Assembly (NCBI RefSeq): GCF_016427565.1
Contig: NZ_JAELXT010000008.1
Coordinates: 62,001 to 126,000, forward strand
Reading direction: 5' to 3'
Source of the DNA: Microvirga splendida
Lineage (GTDB): Bacteria > Pseudomonadota > Alphaproteobacteria > Rhizobiales > Beijerinckiaceae
Length of the DNA: 64,000 nucleotides
Shown here: positions 9,776 to 19,065 of the stretch, one piece after another
Position numbering within the stretch: the first letter of the stretch is position 1
How the letters are laid out: each line of letters begins with the position of its first letter
The notes under the pieces: generated by a model
The model's database searches: none
Told to the model about the DNA's origin: nothing
What the model saw: the letters and a program-made list of their open reading frames with translations, nothing else
Program-made: the position numbers and the translations under genes

Positions 9776-9825
9776 GCATCGGATGGATCCCAAAAGTGGA
9801 TTCCACTTTTGGGTCCGATGCTCTA
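9776..9825. repeat. AAAAGTGG palindromic repeat, subtype A
   Basis: Outer arms GCATCGGA (9776-9783) and TCCGATGC (9814-9821) enclose CCCAAAAGTGG and CCACTTTTGGG, then CTAG. The trailing CTA on the plus strand (9823-9825) is the complement of the solA stop codon, so the repeat abuts or supplies that stop. Related copies are at 50198, 52734 and 52794. Confidence 0.75.
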
Positions 9826-10953
9826 GGCGGCGAAGCGGCGGATCTGGAACCGGGAGATGTCGCTCGCCGATGTCTTTCCGACGGCGAGGTCGGCCAGCAC
9901 CTCGCCGATCACGCTCGCGAACTTGAAGCCATGTCCGGAGCATGGCGACGCCAGGACGATCCGCGGGTCGACGGGCGAGAGATCGACCACGAAATCCTCG
10001 TCCGGCGTGCGGGTGTACATGCAGGCGCGCATCTGCCGGAGAGGGCCGTTCGCATCGGGTATGGCCAGCTTGAGCATCCGCCGGATCTGCGCCTCGTCGG
10101 CAGGGCCGCCATCCTGCGCCAGGTCGTGTGCCGCAGGCAGAACGGCCCCTTCGCGATGGGAGGCCGTCTTGACGCCGGTACCGGCGAAATCCGGAAAGCC
10201 GTAGCAGGCGTCGTCCTCCGATTCGAGCAGGAAGACCGGGCAGCGATCCGGCGTGAAGAGCGACGGCTCGAGCGGCGAGAACCAGCCGAGCACCTGACGG
10301 GTGATCCTGAGATGCGGTTTCAGCGCGGGCGCGAAATCGCCGATCCAGGCGCCGGTCGCGACGATCACCGAGCCGGCCTCGATCACCTCCGCGTCCGTTC
10401 GCACGCGGATCGCCGCACCGAGGGGCTCGATGGCCACGACGCGCGTGTTCATGCGCGTTTCCGCCCCGCGTTTCTCCGCCAGCTGCACGAAGGACCGGAT
10501 CGCCAGCTCCGGCCGCAGGAATCCACCCTCGGGCTGGAACAGGCCGGTCCAGTTCAGCGGCACCTTGAAGCCGGGAAAACGCCGGGCGATGTCGGCAGCG
10601 TTCAGCACGTCATGGGTCAGGCCGTGCTGCCTTGAGGCATCGAGGGAGCCGCTCACGATGGGAGATCCGGGATAGCCCGCCTCGAGAACACCCGTCACGG
10701 TCAGGATCGTCTCGCCGGACAGGTCCTCCAACTCGCGCCACTTCTCCAAGGCCCGCTGCACCAGAGGCACGTAGGACGGATGCTCGAAATAGGACAGGCG
10801 GATGATCCGGCTCTCGCCATGTGACGATCCCCTGTCATGGCCCGGCTCGAACTGCTCGATGCCGATGACGCGCTGTCCCTGTCGAGCCAGGTTGAACAAG
10901 GCGGCGCTGCCCATGGCCCCGAGGCCGATCACCGCCACATCGCACGTTTTCAT
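9823..10953 (-). CDS. solA: monomeric sarcosine oxidase / N-methyl-L-tryptophan oxidase family
   Basis: A 376-residue FAD enzyme that oxidatively demethylates N-methyl amino acids to formaldehyde, amino acid and hydrogen peroxide. The FAD-binding VAVIGLGAMGSAALFNLARQ is at the N-terminus, followed by GSSHGESRIIRLSYFEHP. The cysteine expected to bind FAD covalently is in RACMYTRTPDEDFVVDL, and SPCSGHGFKFASVIGE closes the fold. Length and motifs fit MSOX/MTOX rather than the heterotetrameric enzyme. Sarcosine, N-methyltryptophan or another N-methyl amine cannot be told apart here, so the symbol is by family. It is monocistronic; its stop codon sits at the edge of a palindromic repeat. Confidence 0.85.
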   Translation of the reverse strand: MKTCDVAVIGLGAMGSAALFNLARQGQRVIGIEQFEPGHDRGSSHGESRIIRLSYFEHPSYVPLVQRALEKWRELEDLSGETILTVTGVLEAGYPGSPIVSGSLDASRQHGLTHDVLNAADIARRFPGFKVPLNWTGLFQPEGGFLRPELAIRSFVQLAEKRGAETRMNTRVVAIEPLGAAIRVRTDAEVIEAGSVIVATGAWIGDFAPALKPHLRITRQVLGWFSPLEPSLFTPDRCPVFLLESEDDACYGFPDFAGTGVKTASHREGAVLPAAHDLAQDGGPADEAQIRRMLKLAIPDANGPLRQMRACMYTRTPDEDFVVDLSPVDPRIVLASPCSGHGFKFASVIGEVLADLAVGKTSASDISRFQIRRFAA

Positions 10954-11231
10954 GGGATCACCCTCACCGACCTTTCGCGAGGAACCGCCGGCCTCACGAA
11001 CCGAATGTCATCGGGCACCGTAAAGCCTTCTACGCTCCTGCCAATCCATATCACGCCCTCGACCCCAGTGGTCCGCAGGAAAGAGCAGCCCGAAGGCGGG
11101 GCCAGAGAGCTCCCGCGATGGCCCTCGTGCAGTATCGAAACCGGCCTGCTGCTCCCGGAGATTCCACCCATTTTTGCCGGAACTCTTTCGACCCGGCGGC
11201 AATTCCTGTCCATCCAATCAGGAGAAGTAAA

Positions 11232-11735
11232 ATGAGCCGCGGCTTTCCATCCATGACAGCACTTCTGGGCCTTCTGGCCGTTGCCGGTTTCCAGAACCGG
11301 GACAAACTCGCCGAGATGTTCGGCAACGCCTCGGGCAACCGAGGGGGGCTCCCAGGCGGAGCCGGTCAGCAGCCGGGCGGCATGGGAGGCCTCGGCACTC
11401 CCGGCGGGCTTGGGGGCCTCGGCGGGCTTCTGGGCGGCCTGGGCGGCAATGCGAGCCCCGGAGGCGTCGTCAGCGGCGGCCTGGGTGAGCTGGTCGAACG
11501 CTTCCGCCAGAACGGTCAGGGCGACACGGTCGATTCCTGGGTGGGCACCGGCGCCAACAAGGAGGTTGCTCCGGACCAGCTGGAGCGCGCCATCGGCCCC
11601 GACGTGCTCGCAACGCTCACGCAGCAAACCGGTCTGTCCCGCGAGGAGATCCTGTCCCGTCTGTCGCGCGACCTTCCCCAGGCGGTGGACCAGTACACGC
11701 CGCAGGGGCGCATTCCGAGCCATCAGGAGTTCTAG
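11232..11735 (+). CDS. YidB/DUF937 family protein
   Basis: A 167-residue protein with a C-terminal DUF937 (YidB) domain: LVERFRQNGQGDTVDSWVGT, then VAPDQLERAIGPDVLATLTQ and QTGLSREEILSRLSRDLPQA. Between a short N-terminal hydrophobic helix (SMTALLGLLAVAGFQ) and this domain lies a low-complexity Gly-rich stretch (residues about 37-80, GGLGG units). The function of the family is unknown. ATG 11232 has AGGAG upstream and is chosen over longer frames. A strong terminator follows, so it is probably a single-gene unit. Confidence 0.85.
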   Translation: MSRGFPSMTALLGLLAVAGFQNRDKLAEMFGNASGNRGGLPGGAGQQPGGMGGLGTPGGLGGLGGLLGGLGGNASPGGVVSGGLGELVERFRQNGQGDTVDSWVGTGANKEVAPDQLERAIGPDVLATLTQQTGLSREEILSRLSRDLPQAVDQYTPQGRIPSHQEF

Positions 11736-11765
11736 TCCGCGGCACACGCATCGCGCAGCGTTCAG

Positions 11766-11804
11766 GCCTGCGCTCCGGGATCGAAGCCCGGAGCGCAGGC
11801 TTTT
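11766..11804 (+). terminator. Rho-independent terminator after DUF937 gene
   Basis: A 14-bp perfect stem, GCCTGCGCTCCGGG (11766-11779) with CCCGGAGCGCAGGC (11787-11800), loop ATCGAAG, followed by TTTTCTG. It starts 31 bases after the stop codon. Confidence 0.85.
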
Positions 11805-11970
11805 CTGCGTTGTGCGGACCCGACCCGCTCACCATCCGAGCGGCGCACTTCGGCCCCTGCGCAACTCTACCCTTTTGTCCCGGCCGCTACCCCTATCGTT
11901 TCCTTCCCCGGACCCGCCGATGCGGTAGGCTGTCCCGACTTCGCCCGACGGCGAAGCGAGGGAGACGCTG

Positions 11971-12204
11971 ATGCACACGGATCGGTTTGTCGTCTTCAAG
12001 TTCCAAGGCGAGTGGCTGGTCACCTACGCGGACCGATTGCAGACGGCATTCGCAACCCGCGAGGATGCGGAGCGCTCCGCATTCGATGCCGCCGGCATGC
12101 TCGCATCCAGCGGCCATGCGGTTTCCGTTCTCATCATTCCCGATGGAGCCGACGGTGCGATCCCCCTCCCCGACAGGAGCGAGCCGAGAACGAACCTGAA
12201 CTGA
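11971..12204 (+). CDS. hypothetical small protein
   Basis: A 77-residue protein of unknown role. The pattern FVVFKFQGEWLVTYADR, FATREDAERSAFDAAGMLA, HAVSVLIIP (beta-beta-alpha-beta) is like the DUF2188-type fold, in which a tryptophan-containing strand precedes a helix with EDAERSA. This is resemblance by pattern only. ATG 11971 follows GAGGGAGACGCTG, a good ribosome binding site. It stands alone, with no signal peptide. Confidence 0.65.
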   Translation: MHTDRFVVFKFQGEWLVTYADRLQTAFATREDAERSAFDAAGMLASSGHAVSVLIIPDGADGAIPLPDRSEPRTNLN

Positions 12205-12369
12205 CCCGAGGCCCCCGACCGGGGCGTCTCGCCATCAACCCTGGGGATAAGGGAAGCCTTGGCTACGTACCTTCCAGGCAAATCCAGCCTGCCGCAAGCT
12301 TGGGCATTCAGTTGCCACAATTGGAAGGTCCATTAGCCAAGATTGCTCGATTGTTCATTGGAGAGGATT

Positions 12370-12633
12370 GTGATCGCAGCCTACGATCTCGACGAGATGG
12401 TCGATCTTCTAGCCCTCAATCGACCGCTTCACGGCCCCGCCGGCCGGGGCATGACCGGCAAGGTCGCGACGCTGCCTCTCCGCGAAGCCGTTGCCGTCGT
12501 TGTCGAGGAATGGGCCGACGACAAGTTCCGGCAGCTCAGTGCCGTCATCGTCAGGCCTTCAGGCCCTGCCATCCGCGGCTTCGAAGAAATCAGAGATCTT
12601 TACGCAAAGGCCGAGGCCGCCCCGGCCTCCTGA
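12370..12633 (+). CDS. hypothetical small protein
   Basis: An 87-residue protein I do not recognise. It starts with IAAYDLDEMVDLLALNRPLHGP and ends in a helix GFEEIRDLYAKAEAAPAS. The middle (REAVAVVVEEWADDKFRQLS) could be helix-strand. GTG 12370 is chosen because GGAG lies 6 bases upstream; an upstream TTG at 12343 is in frame but has no such site. It lies just before tRNA-Ser on the same strand. Confidence 0.5.
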   Translation: MIAAYDLDEMVDLLALNRPLHGPAGRGMTGKVATLPLREAVAVVVEEWADDKFRQLSAVIVRPSGPAIRGFEEIRDLYAKAEAAPAS

Positions 12634-12744
12634 CCGGCCGCGCCGTCGCCCGCGGACGGCGATTTTGGACCTTGACGAAAGGACCCTGTTCGCGTCTATT
12701 GCGCCACCTGCGAAGCAGGATCCTGGATCCTGCCTTTTTCGCCT

Positions 12745-12835
12745 GGAGACGTGGCCGAGCGGCTGAAGGCACTCGTTTGCTAAATGAGCATACCCCAAAA
12801 GGGTATCGAGGGTTCGAATCCCTCCGTCTCCGCCA
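12745..12835 (+). tRNA. tRNA-Ser(GCT)
   Basis: A 91-base class II tRNA. Acceptor GGAGACG pairs with CGTCTCC, discriminator G, CCA encoded (12833-12835). The D arm has GGCCGAGCGGCTGAAGGC, the anticodon is GCT at 12779-12781 in a TTGCTAA loop, a long variable arm CATACCCCAAAAGGGTATC marks serine, and the T arm is GAGGGTTCGAATCCCTC. It reads AGC/AGT codons. No integrase or attachment duplicate is seen nearby. Confidence 0.97.
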
Positions 12836-12930
12836 TCCCTTCCGTCACGGTCCGCGATATCCCGTTCAAGCCGAGGCTTTGACGAAGCCTGCGGTCGACC
12901 TTCAAGGCTGAACGAGAGCGAAGGGTGAGA

Positions 12931-13353
12931 TCAGCCCTTCACGCTCACCACGCCGGTGGCCACGGCCGGGCAGGCCAGAACGAATTCCGAATGCAGTTGG
13001 GTGAGCTCGAGTCCGCTCACGACCGTGCAGCCCTTCAGGTGCGGCCTCGTAGCGATGTACTCGACTGCGGCTTCCTCATGCCTGACGCCGGTGCGCGCCG
13101 GCACCGGCACGATCCCGCGGCGCTGCTCGCAAAGGGTCTGGACGGCCTCGGACACCGCGTAGGCAGCGACCAGGATCGTCGGCTCTCCCGGCCTCTGATA
13201 GACCTGATACCCGCCGCCGCATCTCGTCTCGACCAGGGCCACAGGGGTCGCCACGTAGTACGAGATCGATCCGGGAACCGTGCCTCGGGCGCAACCTGAA
13301 ACGGATGCGGCGATGGCCGCAGCGAGAGCCAAGGGCAAGGTCCGGGTGAGCAT
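12931..13353 (-). CDS. hypothetical lipoprotein
   Basis: A 140-residue protein with a lipoprotein signal: MLTRTLPLALAAAIAASVSGC, where VSGC is the lipobox and Cys21 the lipidated residue. The mature part (YYVATPVALVETRCGGGYQV, EPTILVAAYAVSEAVQTLCE) holds three or four more cysteines that may form disulfides in the periplasm. No family recognised. It runs opposite to tRNA-Ser and to the RidA gene, whose start lies about 150 bases away. Confidence 0.7.
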   Translation of the reverse strand: MLTRTLPLALAAAIAASVSGCARGTVPGSISYYVATPVALVETRCGGGYQVYQRPGEPTILVAAYAVSEAVQTLCEQRRGIVPVPARTGVRHEEAAVEYIATRPHLKGCTVVSGLELTQLHSEFVLACPAVATGVVSVKG

Positions 13354-13499
13354 CGGTTCCTCGGAATGAGAGCAGGTTCAGCCCTCCTAGCAGCAAATGC
13401 CGAGCTTGTCTTGAGGCTCCTGCGCTCCGTCCACTCCCTGCCGCCGAGGGTCTGTGCTAATCCGGCCAGCCAGATGCAATGCAGGAGCAGGATAAGAGC

Positions 13500-13853
13500 A
13501 TGACGGATATTCGGCGTGTCGGGGTGGCCGCGCGGTACAGCGATCTCGTGATCCTTGGCGATACAGCGTATTTCTCGGGCTACGTCCCCGAGACGACCCT
13601 CGACGGGTCCGTCGCCGAGCAGACCCGGGACATTCTCGGGCAGATCGAGCTGTCCCTGGGCGAAATCGGCAGCGGCAAGTCGAGGCTGCTGCAGGCGACC
13701 ATCTGGCTTGCCGATATCGCGTTCTACGACGAGATGAATGCCGTCTGGGATGCCTGGGTCGTACCAGAGCAGGCTCCGGCGCGGGTCTGCGTCGAATCCA
13801 GGCTGGCGAATCCCGCCTACAAGCTCGAGATCCAGGTCACGGCTGCCCTTTGA
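13500..13853 (+). CDS. RidA family protein
   Basis: A 117-residue member of the RidA/YjgF/YER057c family, trimeric enzymes that hydrolyse reactive enamine/imine intermediates from PLP enzymes. Visible features are LVILGDTAYFSGYVPE, EQTRDILGQIELSLGEIGSG, LQATIWLADIAFYDEMNAVW, and the RVCVESRLANPAYKLEIQVTA end that carries the substrate-binding arginine in canonical RidA (RVCVE here). ATG 13500 follows AGGATAAGAGC; the ATG at 13479 has no such site. It converges with the glycosyltransferase gene 13 bases away. Confidence 0.85.
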   Translation: MTDIRRVGVAARYSDLVILGDTAYFSGYVPETTLDGSVAEQTRDILGQIELSLGEIGSGKSRLLQATIWLADIAFYDEMNAVWDAWVVPEQAPARVCVESRLANPAYKLEIQVTAAL

Positions 13854-13866
13854 GGCTGCTTCAGCC

Positions 13867-14664
13867 CTACGCCCGCTCGGCCCTGGAATTGGCCTTGGCC
13901 AGGGCATTCATGCGCTTGCGCTCGAAGTGCTTGGCCACGCGCAGGTGGCGCCAGGTGGCGTAGTTCATGGCGATGAGGAAGCCGTAGGTGCCGCGCAGGA
14001 TGTGCAGGCGCCCGAAATAGGCCTTCAGGAACGCGGCGGGAAACTCGAAGTAGACCCGCCAGGTTGGGATGGAGATGCCCCTCACCTCAAGGTCGATGGC
14101 CTGCTGGTCGGTATAGCTGTTGAGCTTGGCCAGCTGGTCCCCGAGGGACCGCACGGACCGGTGGTGAACGAGGCCCTTCAGCTTGCCGGTCTTCGTGCCC
14201 GGGTTCAGGTCGACCCGGTCGTGAACGAGCGAGGCGGAATACCGGCCGGCATCCCGGCGATAGAGCCGGACCGGCGCGACCCGGTACGCCAGGGCATGCG
14301 GCGCAGCCTCCCCCGGGAAAGTCTCGGCGATGCGCAGGCAGTAGGCCTGGCAGGGCGGCTCCCCATGGGCGAAGAGGCCGCGGATTTCGGCCAGAAGCTC
14401 CGGCGAGACCTCCTCGTCGGCGTCGAGGTTCAGGAGCCACTCGTGCCGGCACTGATCTTCGGCAAAGCGCTTCTGGAGCCCGTAGCCGGGCCAGGGATTG
14501 TGGATGACGCGGGCGCCGAGTTCCTCGGCCACCGCCTGCGTCCCGTCGGTCGAGCCGGAATCGACGACGATCAGATCGTCCGTCAGCCCCCGGAGCGCGC
14601 GGATGGTCGCGCCGATCCGGTCAGCCTCATTCTTGGCAATGATGAAGACGGAAACAGGAAGCAT
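13867..14664 (-). CDS. family 2 glycosyltransferase (WaaE/KdtX-like)
   Basis: A 265-residue GT-A fold transferase. LPVSVFIIAKNEADRIGATI opens the nucleotide-sugar site, DDLIVVDSGSTDGTQ follows, and NLDADEEVSPEL carries the DXD-type metal site. The C-terminal part (VHHRSVRSLGDQLAKLNSYTDQQA, then FLKAYFGRLHILRGTYGFLIA) is typical of lipopolysaccharide-core enzymes of the WaaE/KdtX group, with a membrane-facing amphipathic end. It probably adds a sugar to lipid A-core or a related glycan. ATG 14664 is chosen at the start of the conserved domain. It lies in the same direction as, and downstream of, the GST gene; no LPS operon is present. Confidence 0.82.
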   Translation of the reverse strand: MLPVSVFIIAKNEADRIGATIRALRGLTDDLIVVDSGSTDGTQAVAEELGARVIHNPWPGYGLQKRFAEDQCRHEWLLNLDADEEVSPELLAEIRGLFAHGEPPCQAYCLRIAETFPGEAAPHALAYRVAPVRLYRRDAGRYSASLVHDRVDLNPGTKTGKLKGLVHHRSVRSLGDQLAKLNSYTDQQAIDLEVRGISIPTWRVYFEFPAAFLKAYFGRLHILRGTYGFLIAMNYATWRHLRVAKHFERKRMNALAKANSRAERA

Positions 14665-14742
14665 GGCAACGGGTGCTAGCCGCCCTGTCGATCCGTGGCA
14701 AGGGCCTTGCACCTCCCGGGGAGATGCGCCCGTTGCAATCTG

Positions 14743-15357
14743 TCACGGCTGTGTCGCCAATCCCTCAGCCTGCAGGGCGTGCTTCACCATCGGGCGGGTG
14801 GAAACCCGCGTCATGTACTCGATGACCGCCGGATGGGCCGAGAGGTCGATCCGGTGAAAGCGGGTCCAGCTGAGCACGGTGAAGCAATAGGCATCCGCCA
14901 CGGTGAAATGCTCACCCGCAAGGTAGGAACGCTCTCGGAGGCAATGGTCGAGATAGGCGAAACGGCGCTGGAGCTGGCTGACGGCCAGTTGCCGTGCCTT
15001 GGGCGGCATCGGAGCCGTCCAGAGGGGATCGAAGCCCTTGTGCAGCTCCGCGCCGGTGAAATCCAGCCATTCCTTGACCCGGTAGCGGTCCAGGGATCCC
15101 AGCTTCGGCAGGAGACGGGCGCCAGGGGCCTGATCCGCCATGTATTCCAGGATCACCGGCACTTCGGCCAGGATGTCCCCGGTCTGGAGGACGAGGGCCG
15201 GGACGTAACCTTTCGGGTTGATCCTGACGAAATCACGCCCCGAGGCCGTCGTTTGGGTTTTCAGATCGACCTTGTCGTACTCGATGTCGAGGCCGGCTTC
15301 ACAGGCGATGATCCGCGGCGCAAGGGAACAGGCTCCGGGGGTGTAGTACAACTTCAT
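14743..15357 (-). CDS. glutathione S-transferase (beta class-like)
   Basis: A 204-residue cytosolic GST. The thioredoxin-like domain starts MKLYYTPGACSLAPRIIACE; Cys10 is the beta-class catalytic cysteine. GRDFVRINPKGYVPALVL and LAEVPVILEYMAD form the glutathione site. The helical domain ends with FTVADAYCFTVLSW. Closest by pattern to E. coli GstA. It probably conjugates electrophiles or shuttles disulfides. A -10-like TATAAT lies 38 bases upstream on the minus strand. Confidence 0.9.
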   Translation of the reverse strand: MKLYYTPGACSLAPRIIACEAGLDIEYDKVDLKTQTTASGRDFVRINPKGYVPALVLQTGDILAEVPVILEYMADQAPGARLLPKLGSLDRYRVKEWLDFTGAELHKGFDPLWTAPMPPKARQLAVSQLQRRFAYLDHCLRERSYLAGEHFTVADAYCFTVLSWTRFHRIDLSAHPAVIEYMTRVSTRPMVKHALQAEGLATQP

Positions 15358-15394
15358 CGTGACCCTTCTTCCCGCGCCCCCACGGGAAATTAAA

Positions 15395-15400
15395 ATTATA
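15395..15400 (-). promoter_or_regulatory. candidate -10 box of the GST gene
   Basis: Perfect TATAAT on the minus strand, 38 bases before the GST ATG, in a clearly AT-rich stretch. No good -35 is seen at 16-18 bases, so an activator may be needed. Confidence 0.4.
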
Positions 15401-15495
15401 ACGTAACACGATGGCTTATTCCTACGTCATACCGTGGCGCTTTCAAGGCGTCTTAGACTTATTGATACTTTATTTCACAGATACGTGGGCGCCCG

Positions 15496-16377
15496 TCAGA
15501 GCAGCTCCCCTTCACGGGCATGGCCGGTCGCCCCGGCCTTGGAAGGCTTGCGGACGCGCAGCTGCGCCAGCAGCGGGAAATGGTCCGAGGCAACCCGGGT
15601 CAGGGGGTTGCGCACCGGTCCGGCATCGACCACCTCGATCGACCTGGTGACGAAGACATGGTCGAGGCGCAGTACGGGCGCACGGGTGTGAAACGTCGGC
15701 TGCGGCTCCCCGAAGGAATTCGACAGCTGGGCGTCTCGAAGCCTGTCGGCGATCATCCGGTAGGAGCGTGAAAGGGGCGGCGCATTGAAGTCGCCCAGCA
15801 GAATCGCCGGTTCGGCGCAGTCGGGATGGCCGATCCAGTCGGGACCGACGAGGGCCGCGGCCTGGGTCCGTCGCTCGCCGGAACGAAGGGACAGGTGGGC
15901 ATTGACCACCTGGATCGCCTGGCCGTCGATCTCGACGGAAACCCAGAGCCCGCTGCGCTTCTCGAAGGAGGGCCGCGTGGACTGGGTCGGCAGGCGCCCG
16001 GACTTCACGACGCGGGAGGGGTGGCGGCTCAGAACAGCGATGCCGTACTGCTCTCCCAGAACGCGGATCGTGGGCTGAAAATGCAGGTCCATGCCCAGAG
16101 TCGAGGCCACAACCGCCGCCTGATCGATCTCCCCTGCCCGCACCCGCCCGACGCGGACCTCCTGCAGGGCCACGATGTCCGGCTCGCAGGATGCGATGAC
16201 CTCCGCGATCCGGGTCGGGGAGATCTTCCGGTCCGTGCCGAGCCAGCGGTGGACGTTGTAGGTGAGGATCCGAAGGGGCTGCCCCGAGTTGTCGCTGTGC
16301 TTCAAAGGTTCGTACCGGCTCAATCGTTCGTTACAGGTAATGGCACCGCCTCGCACGGCACAAGCCAAGAGTCTCAA
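15496..16377 (-). CDS. endonuclease/exonuclease/phosphatase (EEP) family protein
   Basis: A protein of up to 293 residues in the EEP superfamily (metal-dependent phosphodiesterases). The domain runs from [13 protein letters not shown] through DIVALQEVR (catalytic Glu), [29 protein letters not shown] (Asp/Asn pair), RLDHVFVT, to [14 protein letters not shown] (catalytic His). Subfamily members act on nucleic acids or on lipid head groups; no choice can be made. The start is uncertain: the longest frame begins with TTG 16377, no ATG is available, and a later TTG (16323) would fit the domain better. Its upstream side faces the copA promoter. Confidence 0.8.
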   Translation of the reverse strand: MRLLACAVRGGAITCNERLSRYEPLKHSDNSGQPLRILTYNVHRWLGTDRKISPTRIAEVIASCEPDIVALQEVRVGRVRAGEIDQAAVVASTLGMDLHFQPTIRVLGEQYGIAVLSRHPSRVVKSGRLPTQSTRPSFEKRSGLWVSVEIDGQAIQVVNAHLSLRSGERRTQAAALVGPDWIGHPDCAEPAILLGDFNAPPLSRSYRMIADRLRDAQLSNSFGEPQPTFHTRAPVLRLDHVFVTRSIEVVDAGPVRNPLTRVASDHFPLLAQLRVRKPSKAGATGHAREGELL

Positions 16378-16473
16378 GGGCGCGGCGTATTCAGCAAACG
16401 TGTCGGATCAATGACTCTGCAAAGGCCCCGGTTCCAAGGCCTGGCAGGGCCCTCAATTCACTTTTCGGGGCAC

Positions 16474-16504
16474 TTGACCTTCCCATCATTGGAAGGACTA
16501 AACC
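16474..16504 (+). promoter_or_regulatory. CueR-type copper promoter of copA
   Basis: A -35 TTGACC (16474-16479) and -10 TAAACC (16499-16504) are separated by a 19-base spacer, longer than the usual 17. The spacer holds the dyad CCTTCC (16478-16483)-N7-GGAAGG (16491-16496). This is the arrangement at E. coli copA, where CueR with Cu(I) twists the DNA to allow transcription. It lies 33 bases before the copA ATG. Confidence 0.9.
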
Positions 16505-16536
16505 TCGTTCCTACATCAGGGATGAGGAGATTCATC

Positions 16537-19065
16537 ATGGCCGCCGGCAAGCTTGCCCCCACCGACACGCTCGACATTCCGATCCAGGGCATGACCTGCG
16601 CCTCCTGCGTCAACCGGGTCGAGAAGGCGATCCGGTCGGTGGAGGGCGTGAGCGCCGCCAACGTGAACCTGGCGACGGAGCGGGCGCATGTGGAATTTGC
16701 GTCCGCCGGGGCCGATCCCCTCGCCGTCGCCGAGGCGATCCGCCAGGCGGGCTATGAGCCCTCCGACAGCACGGTCGAGCTCAAGATCGACGGGATGACC
16801 TGCGCGTCCTGCGTCGGCCGGGTGGAAAAGGCGCTCAGGCGCGTCCCCGGCGTGCTGGAGGCGAACGTCAACCTGGCAACCGAGCGGGCGTCCGTTCGCT
16901 ATCTCGGGGGCCCGGACATGGTGGGCCGCCTGATCGGCGCCGTCGCGCAGACCGGCTACGAGGCCGAGGCGCTCCGCCAGGACGATGACCGGACCGACCG
17001 GGAGCGGGCGGCCCGGGATGCGGAGATCTCAGACCTTCAGCGCTCCCTCACGCTCGCGGCCATCCTCACCCTGCCCGTCTTCGTGCTCGAGATGGGCTCC
17101 CATTTCATTCCCGCGGTCCACGACTGGGTGATGGGCACCCTCGGGCACCGCACCAGCTGGTATCTGCAGTTCGCGCTGACCACCGTGGTTCTGTTCGGCC
17201 CTGGCTTACGGTTCTTCAAGAAGGGCGTGCCCGCCCTCCTGCGCCGCTCGCCGGACATGAACTCCCTCGTGGTGCTCGGCACCAGCGCGGCCTATGCCTA
17301 TTCGGTGGTGGCGACCTTCGTGCCAGGCCTGCTGCCCGCCGGCATGGCCAACGTCTATTACGAGGCCGCCGCCGTCATCGTGACCCTGATCCTGCTCGGG
17401 CGCTACCTGGAGGCCAAGGCGAAGGGGCGCACCTCCGAGGCGATCAAGCATCTCATGGGCCTGCAGGCTAAGACCGCCCGCGTGGTGCGCGACGGCCACT
17501 CCCAGGAGATCCCCCTCGATCAGGTGATCGCCGGCGACGTGGTGCAGGTGCGCCCGGGCGAGAAGATCCCGGTCGACGGCGAGGTCGTGGAGGGCTCCTC
17601 CTTCGTGGACGAATCCATGATCACCGGCGAGCCGGTGCCGGTGCAGAAGGCGGAAAGAGCCGAGGTCGTCGGCGGGACCATCAACAAGACCGGCAGCTTC
17701 ACCTTCCGTGCCACCCGCATCGGTTCCGAGACGGTGCTGGCGCAGATCATCCGCATGGTCGAGCAGGCGCAAGGCTCGAAGCTGCCGATCCAAGCGCTCG
17801 TCGACAAGGTCACGGCATGGTTCGTGCCGGCCGTAATGGCGGCCGCCGCCCTCACCTTCCTGATCTGGCTCGTTCTCGGCCCCGAACCGGCGCTCACCTT
17901 CGCGCTGGTGAACGCGGTCGCCGTGCTGATCATCGCCTGCCCCTGCGCCATGGGGCTGGCCACGCCGACCTCCATCATGGTCGGCACGGGCCGGGCGGCG
18001 GAGCTCGGTGTTCTCTTCCGGCAGGGCGAGGCGCTGCAGAGCCTGAAGGAGGTCGGCGTCGTCGCCCTCGACAAGACCGGAACCCTGACTCAAGGACGCC
18101 CGGACCTGACCGACTTCGTGACCGCGCCCGGTGTCGCCGAGGCAGAGGCCCTGAGGCTGGTGGCGGCCGTGGAAGGCCGCTCGGAGCACCCGATCGCGCA
18201 AGCCATCGTTGCGGCCGCCGAGAAGCGCGGCATCGCCCTGCCCTCGACGGACAGCTTCGAGGCCGTGCCCGGCTTCGGCGTCTCGGCCACGGTCGAGGGC
18301 CGAAAGGTCGATGTAGGCGCAGACCGTTTCATGACGCGACTCGGGCTCTCCATCGCGGACTTCGCCGACACGGCCGCGCGTCTCGGCGCCGAGGGCAAGA
18401 GCCCGCTCTATGCGGCCATCGACGGCAGGCTTGCCGCCATCATTGCGGTGGCCGACCCGATCAAGACGTCGACCCCCGAGGCCATCGCGGCTCTCCATGC
18501 CCTCGGGCTGAAGGTCGCCATGATCACCGGCGACAACCGCAGGACGGCGGAAGCCATCGCCCGGCAGATCGGCATCGACGAGGTGGTGGCGGAGGTCCTG
18601 CCCGAGGGCAAGGTCGATGTGGTGAAGCGCCTGCGCACGACGCATGGCAGCATCGCCTTCGTGGGCGACGGCATCAACGATGCGCCGGCGCTCGCCGAGG
18701 CCGATATCGGAATCGCTATCGGCACCGGCACGGACATCGCGATCGAGAGCGCCGACGTGGTGCTCATGTCGGGCGACGTGCGCGGCGTGGTGAACGCCAT
18801 CGCGCTCTCGAAGGCCACGATCCGCAACATCAGGCAGAACCTGTTCTGGGCCTTCGCCTACAACGTGCTGCTGATCCCGGTGGCCGCGGGCGCCCTGTAT
18901 CCGGTCAACGGCATCCTGCTCTCGCCGATCTTCGCCGCGGGCGCCATGGCGCTCTCCAGCGTCTTCGTCCTCGGCAATGCCCTGAGGCTTCGCGGCTTCG
19001 AGGCTCCCGTTCCATCCGCGCAGGGCGCCGCCCCTGCCGCCCAGACCGCAGAAGGTGTCGCATGA
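16537..19065 (+). CDS. copA: Cu(I)-exporting P1B-type ATPase
   Basis: An 842-residue P1B-1 copper pump that expels Cu(I) from the cytoplasm. Two heavy-metal-associated domains carry GMTCASC at residues about 18-24 and 86-92. The transmembrane metal site is [15 protein letters not shown] (CPC about residue 468). The phosphorylated Asp is in [13 protein letters not shown] (about 512), with TGE in [19 protein letters not shown] (HP motif) and [19 protein letters not shown] in the ATP-binding part. ATG 16537 has GAGGAG seven bases upstream. cueR overlaps its stop by 4 bases, so sensor and pump share a transcript driven by the CueR promoter. Confidence 0.96.
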   Translation: MAAGKLAPTDTLDIPIQGMTCASCVNRVEKAIRSVEGVSAANVNLATERAHVEFASAGADPLAVAEAIRQAGYEPSDSTVELKIDGMTCASCVGRVEKALRRVPGVLEANVNLATERASVRYLGGPDMVGRLIGAVAQTGYEAEALRQDDDRTDRERAARDAEISDLQRSLTLAAILTLPVFVLEMGSHFIPAVHDWVMGTLGHRTSWYLQFALTTVVLFGPGLRFFKKGVPALLRRSPDMNSLVVLGTSAAYAYSVVATFVPGLLPAGMANVYYEAAAVIVTLILLGRYLEAKAKGRTSEAIKHLMGLQAKTARVVRDGHSQEIPLDQVIAGDVVQVRPGEKIPVDGEVVEGSSFVDESMITGEPVPVQKAERAEVVGGTINKTGSFTFRATRIGSETVLAQIIRMVEQAQGSKLPIQALVDKVTAWFVPAVMAAAALTFLIWLVLGPEPALTFALVNAVAVLIIACPCAMGLATPTSIMVGTGRAAELGVLFRQGEALQSLKEVGVVALDKTGTLTQGRPDLTDFVTAPGVAEAEALRLVAAVEGRSEHPIAQAIVAAAEKRGIALPSTDSFEAVPGFGVSATVEGRKVDVGADRFMTRLGLSIADFADTAARLGAEGKSPLYAAIDGRLAAIIAVADPIKTSTPEAIAALHALGLKVAMITGDNRRTAEAIARQIGIDEVVAEVLPEGKVDVVKRLRTTHGSIAFVGDGINDAPALAEADIGIAIGTGTDIAIESADVVLMSGDVRGVVNAIALSKATIRNIRQNLFWAFAYNVLLIPVAAGALYPVNGILLSPIFAAGAMALSSVFVLGNALRLRGFEAPVPSAQGAAPAAQTAEGVA

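Noticed and set aside
12745..12835. tRNA-Ser as an integration site for a genomic island
   Set aside because: No integrase, no duplicated tRNA 3' end and no composition shift is seen on either side.
15826..16536. Long in-frame extension upstream of copA
   Set aside because: It runs antisense through the EEP gene and across the CueR promoter; the conserved N-terminus and AGGAG site place the start at 16537.
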